Below, in pieces: positions 27,067-35,623 of a stretch of 64,000 nt of DNA (the stretch's first letter is position 1; the number at the start of each line of letters is the position of its first letter). Both the position numbers and the translations under genes were made by a program. Below the pieces are notes generated by a model. That model was not told where the DNA came from. It saw nothing but the letters and a program-made list of their open reading frames with translations, and made no database searches. This stretch comes from Streptomyces spinosus (GTDB lineage: Bacteria; Actinomycetota; Actinomycetes; Streptomycetales; Streptomycetaceae). The DNA lies in assembly GCF_020400655.1 (NCBI RefSeq), contig NZ_JAINRC010000023.1:1-64000 (forward strand), given 5' to 3'.

Positions 27067-27419
27067 TACTGCCTTCACTCGGTCGCTTTTGGCGACCAGT
27101 CGTGCCGGTAAGTCATTGTTGGGTCAAGTACAGGTCACACCTGACGGTCGGTCAAGTCGTTGCAGGTGTCACACATGTCACGTGACCGCCGATGGCGTGC
27201 GGCCTTGACGCCGCTTGATGTCGCAGGTCGGCCGTCGCGGCCGGCGGAGGCTGTCGTGTGAGTCTTGACTTGTTGTTCACCAGGACTTTGAATGACGCCG
27301 CATTACTTGCCCTGTAAATTAAGAGCGTTTCCTCGTGTTCTGTCCGCTCTTGGCGGACGTGACGGGGAGACGCGCTCGCTGTGCGGCAGCCGAGCCCTGC
27401 TGCCCGAAGGGGAGTTTTC
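27067..27419. other. Divergent control region of the PrnB-like operon and S8 protease
   Basis: About 350 bp of lower GC content, containing operator F (27116-27127) and several related half-sites (TGACGGTCGGTCAAG at 27142-27156; CTTGACGCCGCTTGATG near 27206; CTTGACTTGTTGTTCACC near 27265). The half-sites sit closer to the protease and may tie it to the same regulator. Confidence 0.55.
27116..27127 (-). promoter_or_regulatory. Operator F upstream of the PrnB-like/ATP-grasp operon
   Basis: TTGTTGGGTCAA; oriented leftward GTACTTGACCCAACAAT. It matches the consensus except C for G after TTGAC. It lies 50 bp from the start codon, a position suited to repression. Confidence 0.65.
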
Positions 27420-30400
27420 TTGCTCAGTTCGTCCGGTCCCAGACCGGGGCCGATCGCGCTCGTCGCGGCCGCCGCCCTGGCTGTCGGGGTGTTGCCGGCC
27501 ACCGGGGCGGCAGCCGCACCCCGGACCGTCCCCGGCCCCACCGACGTCATACAGCGGCCCGATCACCCGGGTGGCACCCACACCGTCACGCTGATCACCG
27601 GTGACAAGGTCACGGTCGCCGCATCCCGCGGCCGGACCACCGTCCGCTCCTTTGAAGGGGCGGAGAAGACCGGCTCCGGCTACCACGCCGTCGTCATGGG
27701 CGGCGCGACATATGTGTTTCCCACCGTCGTCCTGCCGTACGTGTCCTCGGGGCTGCTGGACAAGCAGTTGTTCAATGTGACCCGGCTGGTGCGCGACGGT
27801 TACGACGACGCGCACACCGACCAACTGCCTCTGATCGTCCGCTACACCAAAGAGGCCACCAAGGCGCGCACCCCGGCGAAACTCGCCGGATCCACCACCG
27901 TCCGCGCGCTGGACAGCATCAACGGCGCGGCCGTCGCGGAGAACCACACCCGGGCTCCCGCGTTCTGGTCCGCGCTCACCACCGAAGGCGGCGCGCCGAA
28001 CCGAACGGCGAAGCCCGCCTTCGCCGGGGGCGTCGCGAAGGTGTGGCTCGACGGCAGGGTCACCGCGGACCTGGCCGACTCGACCGCTCAGATCGGAGCG
28101 CCGCAGGTCTGGGCGAAGGGGAACACCGGGGCGGGCGTGAAGGTGGCCGTCCTCGACAGCGGTGCGGACCTCGACCACCCCGACCTGGCCGGGCAGGTGG
28201 ACGGGACCGCCAGCTTCGTCCCCACCGACCAGGACATGACCGACGTGGTGGGGCACGGTACGCACGTCGCCTCCACCATCGCCGGCACCGGCGCCGCCTC
28301 CGACGGCAAGGAACGCGGCGTCGCATCCGGCGCACGCCTGGAGATCGGCAAGGTGCTCAACCCCCGGGGCCAGGGGCAGGAGTCCTGGATCATCGCCGGC
28401 ATGGAGTGGGCCGCCCGGGACCGGCACGCCAGGATCGTCAGCATGAGCCTCGGCGGATACGGCGACGGCACCGACCCGATGAGCCAGGCGGTGAACGGAC
28501 TCAGCGCCGAGACCGGCTCGCTGTTCGTGATCGCGGCCGGCAACGCCGGGCCGGGCGCGCACTCGGTCAACAGCCCCGGCGCCGCGGACGCCGCGCTGAC
28601 CGTCGGGGCGGTGGACGCGTCCGACCACCTCGCCGACTTCTCCAGCCGCGGCCCGCGCTCCGGGGACGACGGACTGAAACCGGAGATCACCGCGCCGGGC
28701 GTCGGCATCCTGGCCGCCCGCTCCCAGGACAGCGCGGAGGGCACCGGCCTCTACACGACGATGAGCGGCACCTCGATGGCGACCCCGCACGTCGCCGGGG
28801 CCGCCGCGCTGCTGGCCGCCGCCCACCCGGACTGGACCGGCCAGCAGCTGAAGCAGGCGCTGGTCAGCAGCGCCCGGCCCACCCCGTCCTACACGCCGTA
28901 CGAGGCCGGGGCGGGACGCGTCGACGCCGGTGCCGCCACGCGCGCGGACGTCTTCGCGACCGCCAGCGCCTACGCCGGCCGCCACACCTGGCCGACCGCA
29001 CCGGACGAGACCGACGTACGGATAGTGACGTACAGCAACGTCGGCGACACCCCGGTCGACCTCGGTCTCGCGGTCGACGCCGGTGCCGCCACGGACGCGT
29101 TCTCGCTGTCCGAGCGGCGCGTAACCGTACCCGCGCACGGCACCCGGTCGGTGCGGCTCACCACGGCGGTCGGCCGCCTGCCCGCCGACCGGCCGGTCAG
29201 CGGCACGGTCCTCGCGACCGACGACACCGGAGCCGTCCGGGGCCGGACGCTGATCGGTGCCTCCCGCGAGGGGGAACGCCACGACCTGACCCTCGTCGCC
29301 AAGGACCGCTCCGGCCGGCCGCTCGCCGGGGAGTCGATCCTGGTCGCGTCCGAAAACCTGTGGACGTCGGCGACGTTCGACGACTCCGGCCGCGCCACCC
29401 TGCGGGTGCCTCCGGGTGTCTACAGCGGATGGATGCTGTCCACCGTCACGGGGGCCAACGGCCCCCACGCGCAGGGTCTGGCGCTGCTCGGCTTCCAGGG
29501 CGTCGAGGTGGAACAGGACCGCACCGTCACCCTCGACGGACGCCGGCTCCGGCGGGTCGGCGCGGAGGTCCCCCAGGACGCCACGGCACTCCTGTCGCGG
29601 CTGGACGTGTCCCAGACGTTCGGCGACAGCTCCGTGACGACCGTGCAGATGCCCGATGACACGTATGACAGCATCTGGGCACTGCCGACCCCCCGGCAGC
29701 ACGAGGAGGGCTTCACCTTCGGGGCGCGGTTCCGGCTGGAGGAGCCCGCCCTGACCATCGCCACCAAGACCCACACCTACCGCGACATCCTGGTCAGGCG
29801 GGGAGCCACACCGCTGCCGGCCGGCACCCACCGGCTGACGGCGGTCTACGGTGGCACGGGTACGGCCGACGAACTGGCCGAGGCCGGTGTGCGCGGCAAG
29901 GCCGCGGTGGTGCGCCGCAGCGACACCCTCACACCGGAGCAGCAGGCGGAGGCCGCCGCCGCGGCGGGCGCCCGGCTGATCGTCGTCGTCAACGACGGCA
30001 CCGGCCGTCTGCTGCCCTCCCCGGACGGGAAGCTGGAAGGCGACCCGGCGCCGCTGTCGACGGCCACGCTCGACACCGACCAGGGCGCGGGCCTTCTCGA
30101 CGCCTTGCGGCGGGGCAGTGTCCGCCTGACGGTGACCTCGAACCCCACCACCGACTACGTCTACGACGTGGTGCACCACTGGACCGGGGGCGTCCCCGCG
30201 GACCCCACGTGGCGGGAGCGCCGGGGCGACCTGGCGCGCGTCGACGTCTCCTTCCGCAACTACCGGCCGGGCAAGGCGTACGAGTTCCGCTCGGACGAGC
30301 AGGGCTTCTCGGGCGTCTGGGCGCCCCTGCCCGCTCCCGCCCAGGGCGAACGGACCGACTGGCTCACCGCGGACATCCCGTGGCAGGACTACGCGGGCAT

Positions 30401-31136
30401 CCTCGGTGAGACGTCCCAGGCGTCACAGGAGTTCACCACCTATCGCCGCGGGACCACCAGCCCGGTCACCTGGTTCGGACCGATCCAGCGGCCCCGGATG
30501 GGTCCGCTCGGCTACCAGCCGGTGCGCTACGGCGACGCGATGTGGCTGCCGGTGCCGGGCTGGGGCGACTCGGGTGCCGGACACATCGGCGACGCCCACG
30601 CCAACTTCGACGTCAAGAACCGCGTCACCCTGTACCAGGGTGACCAGGAGGTCGACTGGGGCAACGACGAGAAACTGCTGCTGTCCGGCCTGGCCCCGCA
30701 GCGGCTGCCGTACCGGCTGGTGGTAGACAACGACCGCGGCGCCTGGGCCAACCCCTACTCCCGGCACACCCTGACCGAGTGGAGGTTCACCTCGGAGGCC
30801 ACCGAGGGGGAGGTGCCGCTGCCGGTGATCCAGGTGGACTACGGCGTGGACACCGACCCGGCCGGCCGCGCCGGCCGGCACGCCGCGCTGACGGTGACCG
30901 CCTCGCAGCTCCCCGGCGTGCACAGCGCGGTGGGCAAGCCGACCGTCGACCTGTCGTACGACGACGGCAAGACCTGGCACCGCGCCGAACTGAGCCGTGA
31001 CGGCCGGGGCGACGCCTGGCGCACCGCGTTGCGCGCCCCGAAGGACGCGCGCTTCGTCAGCCTCCGGGTCGGCGCGACGGACCACGACGGAGACAGTGTG
31101 ACGCAGACGCTCACCCGGGCCTTCGGCCTGCGCTGA
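27420..31136 (+). CDS. Large secreted S8 (subtilisin-like) serine protease
   Basis: A 1238-residue exported subtilase. The signal peptide core is ALVAAAALAVGVLPATGAAAA. A prodomain is followed by the catalytic triad: Asp in VAVLDSGADLDHPDL, His in GHGTHVASTIAG, and Ser in GTSMATPHVAGAAAL. A C-terminal half of beta-rich domains follows; a stretch ending AAAAAGARLIVVVNDGTG near residue 860 resembles a protease-associated (PA) segment. TTG 27420 is chosen because AAGGGGAG lies 5 nt upstream; a GTG at 27381 in the same frame has poorer spacing. It is divergent from the PrnB-like operon. A terminator follows. Confidence 0.9.
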   Translation: MLSSSGPRPGPIALVAAAALAVGVLPATGAAAAPRTVPGPTDVIQRPDHPGGTHTVTLITGDKVTVAASRGRTTVRSFEGAEKTGSGYHAVVMGGATYVFPTVVLPYVSSGLLDKQLFNVTRLVRDGYDDAHTDQLPLIVRYTKEATKARTPAKLAGSTTVRALDSINGAAVAENHTRAPAFWSALTTEGGAPNRTAKPAFAGGVAKVWLDGRVTADLADSTAQIGAPQVWAKGNTGAGVKVAVLDSGADLDHPDLAGQVDGTASFVPTDQDMTDVVGHGTHVASTIAGTGAASDGKERGVASGARLEIGKVLNPRGQGQESWIIAGMEWAARDRHARIVSMSLGGYGDGTDPMSQAVNGLSAETGSLFVIAAGNAGPGAHSVNSPGAADAALTVGAVDASDHLADFSSRGPRSGDDGLKPEITAPGVGILAARSQDSAEGTGLYTTMSGTSMATPHVAGAAALLAAAHPDWTGQQLKQALVSSARPTPSYTPYEAGAGRVDAGAATRADVFATASAYAGRHTWPTAPDETDVRIVTYSNVGDTPVDLGLAVDAGAATDAFSLSERRVTVPAHGTRSVRLTTAVGRLPADRPVSGTVLATDDTGAVRGRTLIGASREGERHDLTLVAKDRSGRPLAGESILVASENLWTSATFDDSGRATLRVPPGVYSGWMLSTVTGANGPHAQGLALLGFQGVEVEQDRTVTLDGRRLRRVGAEVPQDATALLSRLDVSQTFGDSSVTTVQMPDDTYDSIWALPTPRQHEEGFTFGARFRLEEPALTIATKTHTYRDILVRRGATPLPAGTHRLTAVYGGTGTADELAEAGVRGKAAVVRRSDTLTPEQQAEAAAAAGARLIVVVNDGTGRLLPSPDGKLEGDPAPLSTATLDTDQGAGLLDALRRGSVRLTVTSNPTTDYVYDVVHHWTGGVPADPTWRERRGDLARVDVSFRNYRPGKAYEFRSDEQGFSGVWAPLPAPAQGERTDWLTADIPWQDYAGILGETSQASQEFTTYRRGTTSPVTWFGPIQRPRMGPLGYQPVRYGDAMWLPVPGWGDSGAGHIGDAHANFDVKNRVTLYQGDQEVDWGNDEKLLLSGLAPQRLPYRLVVDNDRGAWANPYSRHTLTEWRFTSEATEGEVPLPVIQVDYGVDTDPAGRAGRHAALTVTASQLPGVHSAVGKPTVDLSYDDGKTWHRAELSRDGRGDAWRTALRAPKDARFVSLRVGATDHDGDSVTQTLTRAFGLR

Positions 31137-31148
31137 CGCGAGCACGAG

Positions 31149-31177
31149 GGGCGGGACCGCGACCGGCGGTCCCGCCC
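31149..31177. terminator. Hairpin after the S8 protease gene
   Basis: GGGCGGGACCGC pairs perfectly with GCGGTCCCGCCC across a 5-nt loop, 12 bp beyond the stop codon. Confidence 0.85.
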
Positions 31178-31286
31178 TTCGTCGTGCGTGCCCCGTCCGG
31201 GCCGCCCGCGCACGCCGGTGAGGAGCGGGCACGGCGGTGGCGAGCGGGCACGCCGGTGACGAGCGGGCCGAGCGCGGATCAACGGC

Positions 31287-31322
31287 CGCGCGCCGGTCAC
31301 GGCGGACCGAGACCGGCGCGCG
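31287..31322. terminator. Hairpin after the VOC gene
   Basis: CGCGCGCCGGTC and GACCGGCGCGCG form a perfect 12-bp stem with a 12-nt loop, just beyond the leftward VOC gene. A patch of three imperfect 21-22-bp direct repeats (GGTG-CGAGCGGGC) lies at about 31215-31268 between the two terminators. Confidence 0.75.
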
Positions 31323-31327
31323 TGGTG

Positions 31328-31843
31328 TCACAGGAGGTACTCGCCGAGCGAGTGACCCAACGCCTCCGTGGTCAGCTCGATCCGCAGCCCGTTGGGGTCG
31401 GCCACGAACAGGCTGAGAGTGGGGCCCATCGGGAAGGCCGCGTACGGGATCTCGCGCTCGTCGAGGCGGCCCTTCACCTCGTCGTACACCTCCCGTGTGA
31501 CCGACAGCGCGATGTGGTGGCCACCGCCGATCGTCTCCGCGTAGTCCGGGTGCGGGTGGCCGGGGAAGTCGAAGAAGGCGAGCATGTTCTCGCCGCCGAC
31601 GTCGAAGAAGAAGTGGGTCGACCCGGGATAGTCCCGGTTCTCTATCAGATCCACCAGCGGGAAGCCCAGGACGTCCTGGTGGAAGCGGATCGTCTCCTCG
31701 ACGTCCCGGGCGATGTACGCGGCGTGCTGGATGCCCCGTGCGGTGGTCCGCGGCCGCTGCGCCGCCGGTACGAGGTACCGGTTCCTCAGTTCCTCCTGTC
31801 GCTTCAAAAGCGCCTGCAGTTCCTCGCCCTGCGGCTGTGCCAT
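31328..31843 (-). CDS. VOC family protein (glyoxalase/extradiol dioxygenase fold)
   Basis: A 171-residue vicinal-oxygen-chelate protein with the two beta-alpha-beta-beta-beta modules. Candidate metal ligands are His in GIQHAAYIARD, His in GGGHHIALSV, and Glu in GLRIELTT. GAGAAAGGACC precedes ATG 31843. An N-terminal coiled segment (ELQALLKRQEELRNRYLVP) is an addition. It lies 110 bp downstream of LLM2 on the same strand and is probably in the same transcript. It could act as a metal-dependent dioxygenase, lyase or isomerase on the LLM product; the reaction is not determinable. Confidence 0.85.
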   Translation of the reverse strand: MAQPQGEELQALLKRQEELRNRYLVPAAQRPRTTARGIQHAAYIARDVEETIRFHQDVLGFPLVDLIENRDYPGSTHFFFDVGGENMLAFFDFPGHPHPDYAETIGGGHHIALSVTREVYDEVKGRLDEREIPYAAFPMGPTLSLFVADPNGLRIELTTEALGHSLGEYLL

Positions 31844-31953
31844 GATCGGGTCCTTTCTCGTTGGAGCGTGGGGGGCATGGGGGTGACGGACCGCGGTCGC
31901 CGCGTATGACGGCGCGGTTCGAGCCGGCTTCTTCCGGCCGGCGCCGGACCGGT

Positions 31954-32985
31954 TCAGCCGGCGAGCATGTCGCGGACCATGGGGATGACCTTCGATCCGT
32001 AGAGCTCCACCGCGCGCAGGCGGGCGCTGATCGGCTGTGCGCCCGCTGTGTACAGCAGGTCGAACCTGGCGACGTCGAGCCCGCGCATGGCGCCGGCGAT
32101 CTTGCGTGCGACCGTCTCGGGCGAGCCGATGTACAGGGAACCGTGCTCGATCTCGGCGTCGAACTCCCGCCGGCGCACCGGGGGCCAGCCCCGCAGCGCG
32201 CCGATCCGGTCCCGGATCTCCCGGTAGTGCGGCCAGAAGACCTCCCTGGCCTCCTCGTCGGTGTCGGCGACGAAGCCGGGGGAGTGCAGGCCCACCGGGT
32301 GGGCGGTGGTGCCGAACTGCTCCGCCGCGCGCCGGTAGAGGTCGACGTAGGGCGCGAAGCGCTCGGCCGATCCACTGATCACGGCGAGCATCAGGGGGAG
32401 CCCGTAGTGGGCCGTCCGGACGACCGACTGCGGGGAGCCGCCGACGCCGACCCACGTGGTCAGGCGCCCGGACTCGGTGGTGGGGAAGACCTCCGCGTTC
32501 TCCAGGGGGGCCCGTACGGTGCCCTTCCAGGTGACGGGCTTCTCCTCCAGCAGCCGCACGAAGAGGTCGAGCTTCTCCTCGAACAGCGTGTCGTACTCAC
32601 TCAGGTCGAATCCGAACAGGGGGAACGACTCCGTGGAGGAGCCGCGGCCGAGGATGACCTCGGCCCGGCCGCCGGACAGCGCGTCGACCGTCGCGAAGCG
32701 CTGGTACACCCGTACGGGATCGTCCGAGCTCAGCACGGTCACTCCGGACGAGAGACGGATGCGGCGGGTGCGGGTGGCGATGCCGGCCAGCACGGTCTCC
32801 GGCGTCGAGACCGCGTACTCGGGGCGGTGGTGTTCGCCGAGCGCGAGGACGTCCACGCCGAGGTCGTCCGCGAGCACCGCCTCCTCGACCAGTTGCCGGA
32901 TCGCCCGGGCGTGGGAGACGAGGACGCCGGAGTCGTCCTCGGGTACCTCGCCGAACGTGTCCAGGCCGAAGACGGGATCAGACAT
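31954..32985 (-). CDS. LLM class flavin-dependent monooxygenase (LLM2)
   Basis: A 343-residue luciferase-like oxygenase. GVDVLALGEHHRPEY, RIRLSSGVTVLSSDDPVRVYQ, GRAEVILGRGSSTESFPLFG and TTWVGVGGSPQSV are strongly similar to LLM1, so the two are paralogues. AAGGAG precedes ATG 32985. Its first 8 nt overlap the end of the LLM fragment upstream, giving translational coupling. A VOC gene follows. The unit is preceded by operator G (33289-33300). Substrate and flavin reductase partner are unknown; the only FMN reductase in the window is at 41780-42400. Confidence 0.9.
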   Translation of the reverse strand: MSDPVFGLDTFGEVPEDDSGVLVSHARAIRQLVEEAVLADDLGVDVLALGEHHRPEYAVSTPETVLAGIATRTRRIRLSSGVTVLSSDDPVRVYQRFATVDALSGGRAEVILGRGSSTESFPLFGFDLSEYDTLFEEKLDLFVRLLEEKPVTWKGTVRAPLENAEVFPTTESGRLTTWVGVGGSPQSVVRTAHYGLPLMLAVISGSAERFAPYVDLYRRAAEQFGTTAHPVGLHSPGFVADTDEEAREVFWPHYREIRDRIGALRGWPPVRRREFDAEIEHGSLYIGSPETVARKIAGAMRGLDVARFDLLYTAGAQPISARLRAVELYGSKVIPMVRDMLAG

Positions 32986-33238
32986 GGGTGGACTCCTTGC
33001 TGGACGGTTCCCTGACGCGCGGGGCGACTTCGCGGCCCAGCGGCTCGATCGTGCGGGCGCGGGCCGCCAGGGGGAGGTGCATGATGTCCTGCTTGAGGCC
33101 GAAGCGGCTCAGACGCAGTTCCCGGGCCACGTCGGCGATCTCGCGAGCGACGGTCTGAGGGGATCCGGCGAACGGCGCGCCGCAGTCGAGCTCCCTCTCG
33201 CGACGTTCCCGCGTGGGATCCAAGGCCGGGGCCGTCAT
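32978..33238 (-). pseudogene. C-terminal fragment of an LLM monooxygenase with its own ribosome site
   Basis: An 86-codon open frame whose residues about 13-76 align with the last part of LLM1 (shared GSPxTVAR, LSRF, QDIMHLP-like and ARARTI, LGREVAPRVRE). The first 270 or so residues of the enzyme, including the flavin-binding barrel, are missing. Unusually it starts with ATG 33238 after a perfect GAGGAGG, so the fragment is probably translated and couples to LLM2. It may be a deletion relic kept only because it leads the operon, or a small accessory protein. Confidence 0.8.
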
Positions 33239-33288
33239 GGTGTCCTCCTCGGGCAGCCTCGCCGCCGACCACTCTCCACCACATCTGT

Positions 33289-33300
33289 TTGACTAGTCAA
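33289..33300. promoter_or_regulatory. Operator G, perfect palindrome
   Basis: TTGACTAGTCAA is a perfect 12-bp palindrome; oriented leftward ATACTTGACTAGTCAAA. It is 51 bp upstream of the LLM fragment-LLM2-VOC unit. Confidence 0.7.
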
Positions 33301-33367
33301 GTATTCGGGGGGTCGGTTGCGTGTCGACTCCGGTGATCGCCGAAGCGTGTGTATCGGAACTACTTGC

Positions 33368-33379
33368 TTGACGAATCAA
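33368..33379 (+). promoter_or_regulatory. Operator H1
   Basis: TTGACGAATCAA; oriented TTGCTTGACGAATCAAT, exact consensus. It is paired with H2 24 bp downstream, in front of the membrane-protein gene at 33421. Confidence 0.72.
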
Positions 33380-33391
33380 TCAATGAAATGG

Positions 33392-33403
33392 TTGTCGCGT
33401 CAA
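33392..33403 (-). promoter_or_regulatory. Operator H2
   Basis: TTGTCGCGTCAA; oriented leftward TAACTTGACGCGACAAC, exact consensus core. AATGG precedes it as at 39911 and 54411. It lies 17 bp before the GTG start at 33421, so occupancy would block initiation. Confidence 0.7.
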
Positions 33404-33420
33404 GTTAGTGAGGTGACCAA

Positions 33421-34194
33421 GTGGCAACCCACACCACTCAACCGCACGGCTCCACCGATCCGGCGTCCGAGCGCCGACAGGCAGCCCGTCCCCGTCACGC
33501 CCGGCAGGGGCAGGAGACCGTCACCCGCAGGACCCTGCGGCACCTGGCGACCGGGGCGGCGGCGTTCGCACTGCTCCACGCGGCCCTCCTCGGTGTCTCC
33601 TCCGCGGCCGGCTCCCCGCTCGTACCCGACCGGCTGGACACGGCGCAGGCCATGGCCGTCGTCCGCCTCCTCGCTCCCTGGCCGTTGACGGCCCTGGTGC
33701 TGCTGTGGCTGGCACACCAGCGGCCGACGGCCTACGCCCGCACCGCCCTCGCACTGCTGGCGACCGGCGCGGCCGGGCTCGCCTACACCAGCCGGATGCC
33801 TCTGGACCACCTCCCGGCGCGTGAGGGCAGCCTCCTCGGCGACTACCTGGCGATGCCCGGTGCGCTGACGGGGTGGTGCCTGCTGACCGCACTCGGGGTC
33901 GTCAGCGCCGTCTCGTCGTCCCGGGCGCGCGTCGCCGTCATGACGACCGCGCTGGGCGCCGTCGCGACGTCCGTCCTGACCACCGAACACGCCGGGCCCG
34001 CCGTCACATTCGCCGCAGGGGTGCCGCTGCTGAGCTGGTTCCTCGCGGGACGCCTCGCGCGCCTGGGCGCACGGGCCCGCGGCCCCGCGGACGCCTGGGA
34101 GCCGGAAGGCCGGGCCGAGCCGGTGCGCAGGCGCGCCGGAACCCGCGAGCGCCTGGCGGGCGCGTCCTCCGCGGCCCTGCGGCAGGCGGGCTGA
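33421..34194 (+). CDS. Multi-pass membrane protein of unknown function
   Basis: A 257-residue protein with about five or six hydrophobic segments between residues 40 and 215 (for example LATGAAAFALLHAALLGVS, LLAPWPLTALVLLWLA, VAVMTTALGAVATSVL). The N-terminal 35 residues are hydrophilic and the C-terminal 50 are Arg-rich. I do not recognise the family. The GTG start at 33421 has AGTGAGGTGA upstream. The DedA gene starts 5 nt after the stop, so the two are an operon under the paired operators H1/H2. Confidence 0.75.
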   Translation: MATHTTQPHGSTDPASERRQAARPRHARQGQETVTRRTLRHLATGAAAFALLHAALLGVSSAAGSPLVPDRLDTAQAMAVVRLLAPWPLTALVLLWLAHQRPTAYARTALALLATGAAGLAYTSRMPLDHLPAREGSLLGDYLAMPGALTGWCLLTALGVVSAVSSSRARVAVMTTALGAVATSVLTTEHAGPAVTFAAGVPLLSWFLAGRLARLGARARGPADAWEPEGRAEPVRRRAGTRERLAGASSAALRQAG

Positions 34195-34199
34195 CGGCC

Positions 34200-34892
34200 A
34201 TGCACGTCGACCGTGTGATCGAGGCGGCCGGATGGTGGTCGTACGCCGCGGTGTTCGTCCTCACGGCCGGCGAGACCAGCGCGTTCATCGGCCTTCTGGT
34301 GCCCGGCGAGACGGCCGTCCTGCTGGCGTCGGCCGTCGCCGGCCGGGGCGAGCTGAACGCCCCCCTCCTGGCGGCCGTCGTGGTCGCGGGCGCCGTCACC
34401 GGCGACAACCTCGGCTATGCCCTGGGCCGCAGGTGTGCACGGCGGCCCGGCCGACGGTCCCTCAAAGCCCTCGTCGGCCACCGTGACGGACGGGCCCGGG
34501 CCTTCCTCGCCCGCCACGGCGGAGCCGCCGTCTTCACGGGCAAGTTCATCGGGTTCGCGAGGACCTTCCTGCCCTACGCCGCCGGCTCGTCGGGCATGCC
34601 CTACCGGCGCTTCCTTCTCCACAGCACCACGGCGTCGCTGGTCTGGGGCACCGGTACGGTGCTGCTGGGCTTCTATGCCGGTGCCGCCGCGACCGGACTG
34701 CTGCGCACGGCCGGCACGGTCGCCGTCGCCGCGGTGGCGGCGGTGACGGTTCCGGCATTCGTCGTCAAGGTCTTCGCACGGCGCCGGGGCCACCGGTCGG
34801 CCACCAGGTCCAGGATCGTGGCGTGCGGCGGGCCACGGCGCCCGCCGGCGCGGGGCGCGGCACGTGAGTTCACCCGTTCACGGGAGAAATGA
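34200..34892 (+). CDS. DedA family membrane protein
   Basis: A 230-residue DedA/SNARE-associated-type protein, a family linked to lipid-carrier flipping and membrane homeostasis. Family motifs: GLLVPGETAVLLASAVAGRG, GAVTGDNLGYALGRRCAR, then TGKFIGFARTFLPYAAGSSGMPYRRF with the conserved F/R-rich loop, then a final hydrophobic helix. ATG 34200 is 5 nt downstream of the preceding stop. The C-terminal 35 residues are basic and poorly conserved in character. Confidence 0.87.
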   Translation: MHVDRVIEAAGWWSYAAVFVLTAGETSAFIGLLVPGETAVLLASAVAGRGELNAPLLAAVVVAGAVTGDNLGYALGRRCARRPGRRSLKALVGHRDGRARAFLARHGGAAVFTGKFIGFARTFLPYAAGSSGMPYRRFLLHSTTASLVWGTGTVLLGFYAGAAATGLLRTAGTVAVAAVAAVTVPAFVVKVFARRRGHRSATRSRIVACGGPRRPPARGAAREFTRSREK

Positions 34893-35623
34893 GTCGTGCC
34901 ACGCGGGGCTGGAGACCGGGGCGCCACGGTCGCGCACTGTGCGCGTGCCGCAGTGGCCGGGCTTCCGGTACCCCCGGATTCCTGCTCCCCGTGCCCGGTG
35001 AGGCCGTTGCGGCGTCCGCGCGGGACCTGTCCGCCGACGGCATGGCGGTGCTCGTGCGGCCCATGCTCGCGTCGCTCCTCGGCGGGGTGATGTACGGCGC
35101 GGATCCGATCGAGGGCCGTCCCGACCGCGTCCTGGTGAGCGTGGTGCGGGGCGGTCCCGACCGGCTCGTGGACGGCGGCACGCCAGGGGAACGCCATCAG
35201 TTCACGCGGCGCGCCCGGCCGTTGGGGCGGCCGGGCCCGACGTCACGGCGGTCGTCTGCCGACGAGGGGCCAGGCCCGCCGGGCGGCGGGTTCGGTATCG
35301 GCGCCGCCTGGCACGGACAGGGAGCGCGTCCCCATCACGCGGCTCTCGTCGCGGACTCCCGGGACCCGCCCCCCGGGTCCCGGCCGCCAGGCCTCGCCGG
35401 GCTGGTGACGGATACGGGCAGCGTCCTGTCACACCCCGCCGTCCTGGCCCGCGAGTACGGCGTTGCCACCGCGGTCGGCGTCACGGGTGCGACCACCCGC
35501 TTCTCCTCGGGCACACCCCTGGCTGTCGACGGAGGCACCGGGGCGGTCACCGTCCGCGAGCTGACCAGGCTCGCCCGCGCCGGCGGCCGGACGACAGGGG
35601 CCGGCGACGTGGAGGCTCCGTGA
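34889..35623 (+). pseudogene. Relic of a PEP-utilising enzyme (PEP synthase/rifampin phosphotransferase type)
   Basis: The 244-codon frame joins two separated pieces of a much longer enzyme family. Residues about 50-95 (ADGMAVLVRPMLASLLGGVM, DPIEGRPDR, GGPDRLVDGG) resemble the end of the ATP-grasp PEP/pyruvate-binding domain. Residues about 175-230 (LVTDTGSVLSHPAVLAREYG, then AVDGGTGAVTV) resemble the PEP-utilising mobile domain, with the phosphohistidine-region Ser-His kept. The several hundred residues between are missing and the linker is Arg/Pro/Gly-rich. The ATG overlaps the DedA stop (ATGA). A deletion pseudogene is the best reading. Confidence 0.72.

Noticed and set aside
27206..27222. 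CTTGACGCCGCTTGATG as a full operator
   Set aside because: CTT stands where CAA is required; kept only as a half-site in the description of the region.
27303..30179. 958-codon leftward frame opposite the S8 protease
   Set aside because: Antisense shadow; composition is Arg/Gly/Val-rich and the catalytic triad is on the other strand.
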